NCBI GenBank assembly: GCA_023159155.1
Contig: JAJNNX010000015.1
Coordinates: 496,001 to 560,000 of the forward strand
Reading direction: 5' to 3'
Source: Ustulina deusta
Lineage: Eukaryota; Ascomycota; Sordariomycetes; Xylariales; Xylariaceae
Length of the DNA: 64,000 nucleotides
Positions 51,758-61,521 of the stretch are shown in pieces. Under the pieces are notes generated by a model. The model was not told the DNA's origin. It worked only from the letters and a program-made list of their open reading frames with translations, and searched no databases. The translations under genes were made by a program, and so were the position numbers. Each line of letters opens with the position of its first letter. The stretch's first letter is position 1.

Positions 51758-52036
51758 CTAGTTTTTAAAAATATTTATTTCTTTTTGATTATTTTCAATA
51801 TTATATGCTTTAATAATTTTAAAAAACTTAATAGCTTTAGAAACCTTTTTAATATAAATATATATATTATTTGGAGTAACTTTTTTAGAAAAATTAGCTA
51901 GTTTTTTAATTCTAGATATAATAGCAGTGTTAGCAATCTTTAGTTTAAGTAGTTCTTTTAGTATTAAAATATAAAGCTTTATTAATAATATATTTTTTAG
52001 TTTTTTAATTATACTAAAAATAATATTAGTTAGCAA
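51758..52036 (-). pseudogene. Unassigned 92-codon remnant in D2
   Basis: An open minus-strand stretch between the gag-like segment and the polymerase. Lysine- and isoleucine-rich (RIP turns Glu/Arg into Lys and Val/Thr into Ile), with repeated KKL and IYIYI runs. No start in good context. It could be the gag C-terminus or the protease linker; I do not recognise it. Confidence 0.4.
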
Positions 52037-54360
52037 AATAGCTATAGCTAATATATTTATTGCAGCAAAAATATTTATTTTAAAAAAAAACTATATTTTA
52101 TTAGTATTAATAATTATAAGTATTATTATTAGTACTATTTTAGTTTAGGCTAGCTTATTTATATATACTGCTATATTAAAAGCAGGTATAATATTAGTTA
52201 TTATAGCTATAATAATAAGTAATATATTAAATTTTATATTTATAAGGATTAGCAAATTAATAATATCTAATAATCCTAATCTAACTATTTTAGCTAATAA
52301 AATAGTCAAAGCTATAGCAGCCACTATAAAAGTTTTTATTACAGTTTTTTATAAACTAATATAATAGTTACTATTATAGTTTTTGTAAATCTGCCCTAAT
52401 TTTATACTTTTATTAATTTTTACTAATGTTTTAACACTATTTATTATAGGTACAACTTGTAAAGTTTTTATATTAACTATTATATTTATTATATTTTTAT
52501 ATATTACTATAAAACAAAAGCTACAATTAATAAGCAGTAGCTTATATTCTACTTAAAAGTAAGCATTTTTTTTTTTTACAAACTTATGTTTTTTTGGTTT
52601 ATTATATACTGTATATATTTGCAGCTATAGATTAATATATTAAAAGCAATTATAAAATTATTTAGCTTTTAGAAAATAATTATTTTATATTAATAATTAA
52701 TTATAGCTTTATATAAAAATAAAGAATCATTCCTAATTAATATTTTAAATTATAAATAATTATTTATAACCTAACCTTTTTTTTTATAAGCTATAATAAC
52801 AAACTTTCTAGTTTTATTTATTCTAAGCGTATAAAATTTAAACTTAGCTTAAATAGTTAGTATTATTGCTATTTTGCTAATTATAATCATTTTTTTTTGT
52901 TCCTTAGTAGTATGTTTATAAATATTTAAGTAAGATTAATTAATAATAATACGCCCTATACTAGGGTTGCTATAAACTCTTATTTTTTTATTAATTAGAA
53001 ATAAATATATATTAAAACCGAAGTATATATAGCTTAATCAAAATAATTTGTTATATTTATTAATATTTAGCGCTTTAATAACTAAAATATTATTTTTATT
53101 ATCTGCTTTAATAGTTTTAAAAACTAGTCTATAATCTAAAGTATTTTTAGGTTTAAAAATAATACTATTTTTAATATATTAATATTAATAAAAATATTAA
53201 AACAAAAAATTATATAAAAAAAACTTCTAAACATAATATCTATAAATATGTGTTATTAGATTGATTAAAAATAAGGTATTTATTTTAGCAAGTTTTTCTA
53301 ATTTTATATATAAGCAATAATAGCATAAATAAAGCTTAAATATTCTGAACAATTTATATTATTAATAATAATAGTAATATATAAGTACTAAATTAAATAT
53401 ATAATAAAATATATTGTTATAATACTAAAAATTAATATTAAATAAAAAAGGTTTTTTATTATTATTATTAGTTATAATTTATACAAAATATATATAATTA
53501 TAACTATTATTATAATATTTATTTTTTCTGTTTTAATCTTTTTTATATATATAATAATTATTATATTTTTTTTTCTATTATTGCTTTTTTTTGCAGCTAT
53601 ATTAATAATAATTATTTTTTTAGCAATAATTATTAGTTAATTTGCAATAGTTTTTACTTAATTAGCAATAGTTATAATATTTAAAGCAACGTTTAAAAGA
53701 GTTGTTCTAGCATAAAAAGCAAAAAAATAAAAAAGCACGTACTAAAAAAAACATTAATGTTTTAGTTTTAGAACAATTAATATAAAGCTTTATATTCGGA
53801 TATCTTTTTTTAGCCTTTTGTTTTAGTCTATATTATGCTTTTTTAATCTTTTTTATATAGTTTTTTAGATTTTCTTTCTGTTTTAGAGCCTATATATAGT
53901 TAGTAATAGCTTTTTTTTACTAATTATAAATATTTTTTATAACTTTAATTTAATTAAAATTATTTTTAACTAATATTTTATTAGTTTTTATATAGTATAA
54001 TTTGTATTAAATATATTAAAGTACTATATTATGATTTTTTATAATATTTTAAAACATAAAAAATCTTTTAAAGAACTTTTGTATAGTACGCCTAGTATAG
54101 ATTTTAAACTAATTTTTTAGATTTTTTAAAAATAGTTCAATATTAAATAATTATAATATTTAATATTATAAAGCTGTTATTTTATTGTTTTATTATAATA
54201 GTATTAATCTAGCAAACAAATAATTAAATAAAGCTATAATTTAATTACTAATAAATTTATTACTTTTTAATATAATATATATATAGTTAAAAAACAAATA
54301 TATATTAATATAAATAATATTTTTATTATTAGCTATAATATTATAATTATTAGGGTTGTT

Positions 54361-54588
54361 TTATTTAAGGTTAAAAATATTAATATTATTATATTTAATT
54401 TTAATAGATTTTTTTTTAATAAATATTAATTCGGCTTTTAATATAATACTTCGCTTTAGATTATAAGGACTACTATAAGGATTATTTTTATTATTATTAC
54501 CTAGATCTAAAGAGTTAAAAAAGTTATTACTAAAGTTATTTTTGTTGCTATAAATGTTACTAGACTTATAACTTAGCAAAAAAAGCAA
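54361..54588 (-). pseudogene. Gag-like remnant of D2
   Basis: 75 codons, Asn- and Ser-rich, with the segment SLDLGNNNKNN followed by a basic patch (NLKR) and a lysine run. Position near the 5' LTR and low-complexity polar composition suggest gag. No zinc knuckle was seen in it. Confidence 0.4.
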
Positions 54589-55452
54589 AAATATAAATAT
54601 ATTAGCTTAAAAAGTTAACATAGCTACTAGTTTGCTAGATTTTATAAATTTATTAAGCTATTAGTTTATTTTAATAAATTATTTATTTATAGCAATTAAT
54701 AAATTTATTTTTTTATTTATTTTATTAATTTTATAATCTAAAGTTTTAATATTTATTTTAGTTTATTAATAGTTATTAAACAAATAATTAATTATTTTTT
54801 AATTAATGCTTATTTTTTTAAAACTAATTATAAATAAAAGCAGGTTAGCTAAAGCTATCTTAAATAAATTTTTTTTTTTTAGGCTTTATTAAAAAAGTTT
54901 ATTATATTATTAAATAAATATTCTAGTAAATAGAAGTTTTTTAAGCTATTTTTTTATAAACCAAATATAAATAAATATGTAATAAATTATAGTTTTTTAT
55001 ATAAAAAATATTTAGATCCCGAACTAATAGCAAGCTATTATATCTAATTTTTAGTAAAAAACTATACTAACTAACCTAAAAACTACGTTAAATTAAATAC
55101 AAAAAAAATTATAATGTTTGCAAAATTATAGTAACTATTATAATTATTAAGCAACTTATTATCTAAAGCAATTTTTAAAATATAAAAATAATATATTAAG
55201 CTTATTTTTAGTATTAAGCTTACTAGTAAGTTTTTATAAATAATATAAAAGCTATAGTACTAAAAACTAAAATATATTTTAGCTACTATAATATTTGCTT
55301 AAATAAGCTATAGTATTGCTATAATATAACTAAAAGTATTTATAGTTCTATTACTAGCAAAATAGTATTTTTATAACTTTATAAAATTAAAAAAATAATA
55401 GTTTAGTATAGTTTAATATTTATAAAAAAATATATATAGTAAAGCACTACTT

Positions 55453-55651
55453 TAATAAAAAAATTAATAAATATAATAATAATAAAAATATATTAAAAAA
55501 AAATAGGTGCGTAGCAGAATATTAGAAAGTCTAATATATCTGGGTGCGGTCCCACCCGTGGGTGCACAGGCCACCTAGTGTGGACCTGGCATGCCTGGGG
55601 CATAGGCCACCTATAGAGGTTGCTAGTTCGACCCCCTACAGGGCTCTATCA
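55453..55651 (-). repeat. Right LTR of D2 (5' LTR in coding sense)
   Basis: 199 bp, TAATAAAAAAATTAAT to GGGCTCTATCA. Carries two copies of GGCCACCTA 35 bp apart and a GTTCGACCCC box at about 55626-55635. Clearly GC-rich against the interior. Confidence 0.9.
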
Positions 55652-55847
55652 CTTACCGAAAGGAACTCCTTATATAAGTTTAAACCGCAGACTTATAGTA
55701 ACCTAGGTTAACTTTCCAATCGTAATATACGCGTAGCTATTTTAGCATACCAATTATAGCCCTTACTAACCGTTAGTTCGGCTGCTTTTCCACTAATAAA
55801 ACAAACATAAAACCTTTAGTTCGATTAATACGGATAGTAGTACTACT

Positions 55848-55953
55848 TGTTAGAACAAATTGCTAACGGTTACTATTGCGCTAAAAAACTAAAGGACTGC
55901 AAATATTGCAGCTTTTATATATATTAGCCTTATTATACTATTATAGCATAATA
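55848..55953. repeat. Right terminal repeat of E2
   Basis: 106 bp, starts TGTTAGAACAAATTGC and ends TATAGCATAATA. It is the best preserved E terminal repeat and shows the original TG start. Confidence 0.9.
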
Positions 55954-58504
55954 ATAGTTAATCTATATTTAAATATTTAAATATTTAGTTTTTAATTATA
56001 ATAGTTTTAAAACTTTATATTTGTTTTTTTTTAATTATTATTTTATTACTACTTATAATTAGTTTTTAAACTTATAAATATTAAACCTTAAGTAGCAATA
56101 ATGAGCATAAATATAGCAGTTTAAAAAATTATGCAATATTTTTTTTCAAATATTTTTTTTTATATTTTAATTTATAAAACTATTTTTTTTAATTTATATA
56201 TTTAAAAATCTATAAAATTAATATTTAAAGCTTAAATATAAAAATATAAATTAGCTATAAACTTAATAAATATTTTATTATATTATAGTTTTTAATTTTA
56301 TATTAAATATTAATATAAAAATTAATATAATTAATTATAATATTATAAAAAATATATTAATTTAATATTTAATTTATAAGTTCGGACTATTTATAAATAA
56401 AATATATTTAAATAAATAAAGTTTGAAAATAAAATTAAAACAAAATAATTTAGTAAAGCTATAAATAATTAAAACATATTTTAATAAAATAAATAATACT
56501 TTATTATGAAAGATTTATAATATAATATAATTATAGTTTTAAAAACTAAAGCTAAATACTAAATAATAATCTATTAGTATTATAACTATATTATATAATA
56601 AAAATTTAAAAAAAAACTAATTATTAAAATACTACTTAATTTATTTATAATGATAACTATATAATAAAAATAATAAAAACTTAAAAAATATTAAATACTT
56701 AGAATAAATAATATATAATAGCAAATATAAATAAGGCATAGTTTACTAAAAAAAAATTAAAAAAAATTAAGAAAGAAATTAAAAAAAAGCATAAAACGCT
56801 TTTTTTTATTTATTTAACTTTAGTTTCTATTTATAAGATCTAAAACAAAATATTTAATTAATAACAAAATAACATATAAACTAATACTTACAATATTAAA
56901 AATAATAATAGCTATATTACTAAAAATACTATAAAACAATCTTTTATTAGCTAATTATATTATTATATTTTTTAACTTAAACTAGGTTTATTAAAACTTA
57001 GCAGTATACTATAATAAAATAAAAATATATTTATATTTTAATTTTATACCGAACTAAAATAACTAAAACTAAAACTAAATATAAATATAATATTTATTAA
57101 AAGAAATTTATAAAAAAACTAAGCAAACTAATATTATTAAAAAATAATATATAAACAAAAATCCGATATAAAAATATAATTAGATTTATAGTATTGCTAT
57201 AATTAAAAGGGCTTAGAAAATTTTTTTTAAAAGTAGCCCGCTTAATTAAAAAAAATTATAGCTATATATAAAAAAAAATAAAACTTAAAAATAGTATTAA
57301 ATAGCTAGCTATACTAAACAAGAATATAAAGCAAGGTTATATTAATATTAAAAACTACTGAAATAAATCTAAAAATTATTAAATAAAACAAAGCTATATT
57401 TTATATTTTTATATTTAATACTAAAAATAAAAATGCTAAAAAATTATATATAATATATAAATTAAATTATTAATAATAATAAACTAGCTATTATAATAAA
57501 CTTAAATAATTGTAACTAATAAACTAATAATATATATTATCATACATTACATATTAATTATATTTTTAAATAATAATTTTATTATATATATTACTAGTTT
57601 TATTAAATAAAAAAATAAAATAACTATAATAATATTATAAAAAAAAACTTTAATAAATAATAAAAAAGCTATAAGCAACTAAAAAAGAACTATAATTAAA
57701 AAAACGCTTGGCTATATTTATTACAAAACTAGAGTTAAACATTATATTTAACAATAAAAAACACTAATAATTATACCTAAATTTAAAGCTATTTTATATT
57801 TTATTAATTAATAATACTAATTAAAATAATAATAATCATAAATATATTATAAATTATTATTAATTAACTAAAATATAAAAAAAGTAAACTAATATATTTA
57901 TAATATTTAAAACTAAAAATAAAAAAATAATATATAAAAACTATATAAACATAAAATCTAGCTTTGCTTAAAAATAATAATTAAAACTTAAATATAATAG
58001 TTTTATAAATAACATTTAATAAACTAATTAATAAAAAAAAACTTTAAAACAAATATGAAAATAATTTATTTTTAATAATTAACTTTATAATATTAAAGTT
58101 TAAAAATTATAAAATAGGACTCAAAAAAATTTTTTTTTCATAATATTAAAAGATTTTAAACAATATTTTATAAAAATTAAAACAAATATTTTAAAAAAAT
58201 ATAATAAATAATAAAATATAATACAAAAAACAAATAATTTAGCTTATATAACAAGTATTTCATAATTATTTATATTTTATACTATATTATAGCTTATATA
58301 GCATTAGTAATTAAGGTATATTTCTACGTCTAGTTTTATAGCTATACATAGCTATATATATATAATATAAGCTAAAGCCAAAAATATAAAAAGTAAAAAC
58401 GCAGGTTTGCTAAGAATTACTTATTTAAAAGTGCTAAAGATTATTTATTTAAACATATAAAAACTTTTTAAGCTTTTTGTTTTATTTATTATATTTATTA
58501 AAAC
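55954..58504. other. Unassigned AT-rich DNA, host of E2 (right part)
   Basis: 2.55 kb, strongly A-biased on the plus strand from about 56.4 kb, as in RIP-killed elements read in sense, so this is probably another degraded transposon. I could not fix terminal repeats or a domain. The first five bases are the right duplication of E2. No intact frame longer than about 60 codons. Confidence 0.5.
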
Positions 58505-58615
58505 AAAGGCATAGACTAGGTTTTAACGCCTAGTTAACTAAAGGAAAGGAAGGTTGAACGGGGGTCTTTTCGGAAGCCAGCGCTTCCTACCACCCCTAGC
58601 TGAGAGTTAAATATT
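58505..58615. other. GC-richer stem-loop island
   Basis: An isolated 110-bp block of mixed composition in AT-rich surroundings. It contains a hairpin ACTAGG-8nt-CCTAGT (58515-58534) and a nested stem GGGGT...GGAAGC-CAGC-GCTTCC...ACCCC (58561-58596). No match elsewhere in the window. It could be the structured end of a transposon, a small RNA gene or a single-copy relic that escaped RIP. Confidence 0.5.
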
Positions 58616-59600
58616 AAATTAAATAAATATTAAATAAATAAAATATTTTAATATTTATATTAAAAACTATACAAAAAATATTACAAAAATAATAATATAT
58701 TATTACTTTTTATATACCTACTTATTTATTATATAAATTTTAATTTTTTAATTTAGTTTTTTTTAATATTTTAAAGTAATATTAAACTTATATTAAAAAA
58801 CAAAATTTTTTAGTTAAGTTTTTAAATATATTTCTATATATATTTTTAAAATAAAATATTTAATTAATATTTAAAATAGCTAAACTTATTTTTTTAAATA
58901 ATAATAAAGTTATATTAGTTTTAAATATTTAAAAAACTGTAAAAATATTATTTATTAATTTTAAACTATTTTTTTTTAATTTAAACTTAAAAAATATTTA
59001 TTATTATTTTTTAAGTTTTTTAATTAAAATTTTTAATTTAATTAATATGATTATAAAAGTTATATATAAATCAATATATAAAAATATTTTTTTATATTAT
59101 AAAAACAAAAAACTTTGAAAAACTAATTATATTTTAAGTAAATATTACAAAACTAAAAATAAGCAACTATAATCTAAAAAACTTCTAATTATAAATAAAG
59201 CTTAAGTTTTATAAACATTAAATAATAAAGATAAAAATAAAAATAATTAATTTAAATTAATTTTATATATTATAGTTAGTTTATTTATATTAGCGTATAA
59301 GAAATTAAAAAAGATTTATATACTTAGGTATTTTATTTATTTATAAATTATATTATATTTATTATAATTATTTTATTTTTTAAAAAACTATATTAAAAAT
59401 AACAAATATATAGCTATAAATAAAGCATATATTACTAAGCTTAGCTATTATAATAATAATAATAAAAATACTATAAAAATAATATATAAATAGCTATTTA
59501 TTATAAAATAAAAAGTAGCACTTTTTTTGTATATTTAAACATATTTTTTTAAATAATAAAATATACTTCTTATTAAATATACCTGCTATAAACCAATATA
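58616..59600. other. Unassigned AT-rich DNA
   Basis: About 1 kb of RIP-like sequence with no recognised terminal repeat or coding motif. Confidence 0.5.
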
Positions 59601-59769
59601 GCTATAATAAAAGGAACGAGGTACAAAGTTATATACTAGTCTATTTATATAAACAAGCTTTGTTTTTCTATTTTTTTACCGCTTTTTTTTTTATAAAATT
59701 TAAAAGAATCTATTTTGTTATGTTTAGCATTAGATCTATAAAAGCGCTAACTATTACAACAACTATATT

Positions 59770-60350
59770 AGACTTAACGGTTTTATTCGAAGCTTTAAAA
59801 CTAAATATATAAATGTTACGGAAGCTAAGATTTAAGGAGAGGTATAGGAATTCTTATTTCTTAACAAGGCTAATATTCTAGCTTTTAAGTTTATATTTTT
59901 AGATAGTAGCTTTAACTTAACAATTATAGAATTGCTAGCGGAGCTTAACTAAATAGACTTAATATAAGTTAAGTCTATTTATAAAAAAGCTATAAGTAAC
60001 TTTAACAAATTTATTACTTAGATTTATATATATTTAAAGAAATACATTAATAATTTTAACAAAGAATATTATAAAAAAATTAATATAAATACTATATAAA
60101 ACAAGTTTAATAACTTAAAAGCTAAACTTAATAAATATAAAGTTAGATTTAAGTAATAAAACAAGGCTATTACTAAGCTAGTTATTTAAATTAATAAACT
60201 TAACTTTAATAATAATAAAATAACTAGAAAAGTTAATACTATAGAACTTTAACTATAAAAAGCTATATATACTACTAAAAAACATAAGAAAACGTTAAGA
60301 ATATTTTCGGATAAATAATAAAAGTGCTTAATGATTATAAAAACAACCTT
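59770..60350 (+). pseudogene. Broken ORF, charged/helical protein, gag-like
   Basis: One plus frame is readable for about 190 codons with a dozen or so stops of TAA/TAG type, as expected from mutated Gln or Trp codons. Segments include YINVTEAKI, FLDSSFNLTIIELLAELN, VKSIYKKAISNFNKF and FNNLKAKLNKYKVRF, then EL and KKHKKTLRIFSDK. The pattern is alternating charged and hydrophobic, i.e. helical or coiled-coil, and resembles the N-terminal gag of some fungal LTR elements, but that is inference from composition only. Mutation is lighter than in the elements to the left. A possible Cys/His cluster near 60.56 kb is too decayed to call. Confidence 0.45.
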
Positions 60351-60860
60351 AATAAAATAAAATAAAGTTTTAGTAAATTAAACAAAATTCTAAAAATAAT
60401 TAAAAAGTATAAAAACTAGAAATAATAAAAATAATAAAAATTATATGTTATATAACAAAAAAAATATTAAGGATATTAAAAAATAAAAAGTATTTATAAC
60501 TTAGAAATAAGATTTTTTTTTTTAATAAAAAGGCATTTAATAAGCATAATTATAAATATGTTAGCTATAACTATAAACATATTTATTATGTTTATAAATA
60601 AATAAATATCTTTATAAAATTTATTTTTAAAAAAAATAATGATATTTATTTATACTTTATATAATAATTATTATTTTTAACAAGTAACTAAATTGCTATA
60701 ATAATAATTATAATAAAAAAATTATAATAAATCTAGTTATATAAATTTAATATATAAGCTAATTAAAACTTAAAATATTTAATTAGTAATAAGATTATAT
60801 GTTTATATTTAGAATTCTTAAATTACTATATATAACTATAAGCTTTATATTATAGCGCTT
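60351..60860. other. Unassigned AT-rich DNA after the broken ORF
   Basis: Probably the continuation of the same dead element; no further domain recognised. Confidence 0.4.
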
Positions 60861-60864
60861 ATTA

Positions 60865-61143
60865 TAGTAAGCTTAAATATTCTAATAAATTTTAACATTT
60901 AAAATTTTTAATGTTTAAATATTTTTAATACTTAACCTGCTTAACGCTTAAATGTTTTAAATACTTAAAATATTTAACGCTTAAAAAGATTTAATGTTAC
61001 GAATTATTAATGTTTAAATAATTCTTAGTATTAAAGAATTTAAACGTTTAAAAAGTTTAAACTGTTAATAATTTCTAACTAGTGCTTAAGTATTAATTAT
61101 TTTTAATGCGTTGAAAATTTTTAACTATTAATCAACTATTAAT
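60865..61143. repeat. Degenerate minisatellite, unit about 16 bp
   Basis: About 16-18 diverged copies of a (T)TAAYGYTTAAA core, for example TTAACGCTTAAA, TTAATGTTTAAA and TTAAACGTTTAAA, spaced 11-20 bp. The core is itself nearly palindromic. It ends exactly where base composition changes to normal. Confidence 0.6.
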
Positions 61144-61521
61144 TAACTATTTATTGAGCCCAGTAGGGCCTAGTACGGAAAGGACTGCAAGGGCTACAGA
61201 GGGCTATTTAGCCTGCATAGGCTACATAAGCTATATAAACCCTAAAAACGAAGGCTTTCTTGCACCTGAATCAAAGGGGCCTCTAGTACTGTGAATACTA
61301 CGGCCTCTTAACTCATATCTCAGTAATTAACAAGATAGGACTTTGTGTGCAAATTTGTCTTCCGAGTAGCGGCCCGAGCCCAAAAGCAAGCCGTGGTTTA
61401 ACACAACCTTTGCACATTTAGATTGTGTTCTCTGGCTGCTAGAATTGTAAGGGATCAGCCGGTGAAATGTCAAAGTTTAGATCTAACATTGCGGCATTTA
61501 CGGTAACCCAAGTTTTTGGCA
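61144..61521. other. Composition boundary and 3' flank of the transcription factor gene
   Basis: Normal GC content starts here. 61150-61260 contains several GGCTA / AGCTA words in a row (GGGCTACAGAGGGCTATTT and similar). The rest is ordinary intergenic DNA that should contain the transcription factor mRNA end. I see no ORF, tRNA or clear polyadenylation signal. Confidence 0.6.

Larger units (their letters stand above)
48032..55651 (-). mobile_element. D2: complete Ty3/Gypsy element, RIP-mutated
   Basis: 7620 bp, LTRs of 199 bp, perfect duplication CTTAC (48027-48031 and 55652-55656). Minus-strand order is 5' LTR, gag-like segment (54.4-54.6 kb), an unassigned frame (51.76-52.04 kb), polymerase, RNase H (50.3-50.6 kb), integrase (49.1-50.2 kb), a lysine-rich and pentapeptide-repeat extension (48.36-48.76 kb), 3' LTR. 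It is uninterrupted and therefore reveals both insertions in D1. It is the least decayed autonomous element in the window, yet still contains many stops. Confidence 0.9.
47852..55953. mobile_element. E2: TRIM-like element split by D2
   Basis: Opposite orientation to E1. Target duplication ATAGT at 47847-47851 and 55954-55958. Without D2 and one copy of its duplication the element is 477 bp. Its interior (47958-48031 plus 55657-55847) matches E1 along its length, including the hairpin and the AACCTAGGTTAAC-like block, so E1 serves as the empty site for D2. Confidence 0.88.

Noticed and set aside
51713..51901. 62-codon plus-strand ORF in D2
   Set aside because: Antisense to the D2 coding strand and overlapping the minus-strand remnant; composition is only Phe/Ile/Asn from AT-rich DNA.
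46834..58504. Pogo/Tc1-type DNA transposon hosting E2
   Set aside because: A faint helix-turn-helix-like stretch near 47.5 kb and A-biased plus strand to 58 kb suggested it, but no DDE triad or terminal inverted repeats could be shown.
1..61143. Mitochondrial or organellar origin because of the very low GC content
   Set aside because: Nested LTR elements with 5-bp duplications, Gypsy pol remnants, transition-only differences between copies and direct continuity with a nuclear-type transcription factor gene all point to nuclear RIP-mutated DNA.
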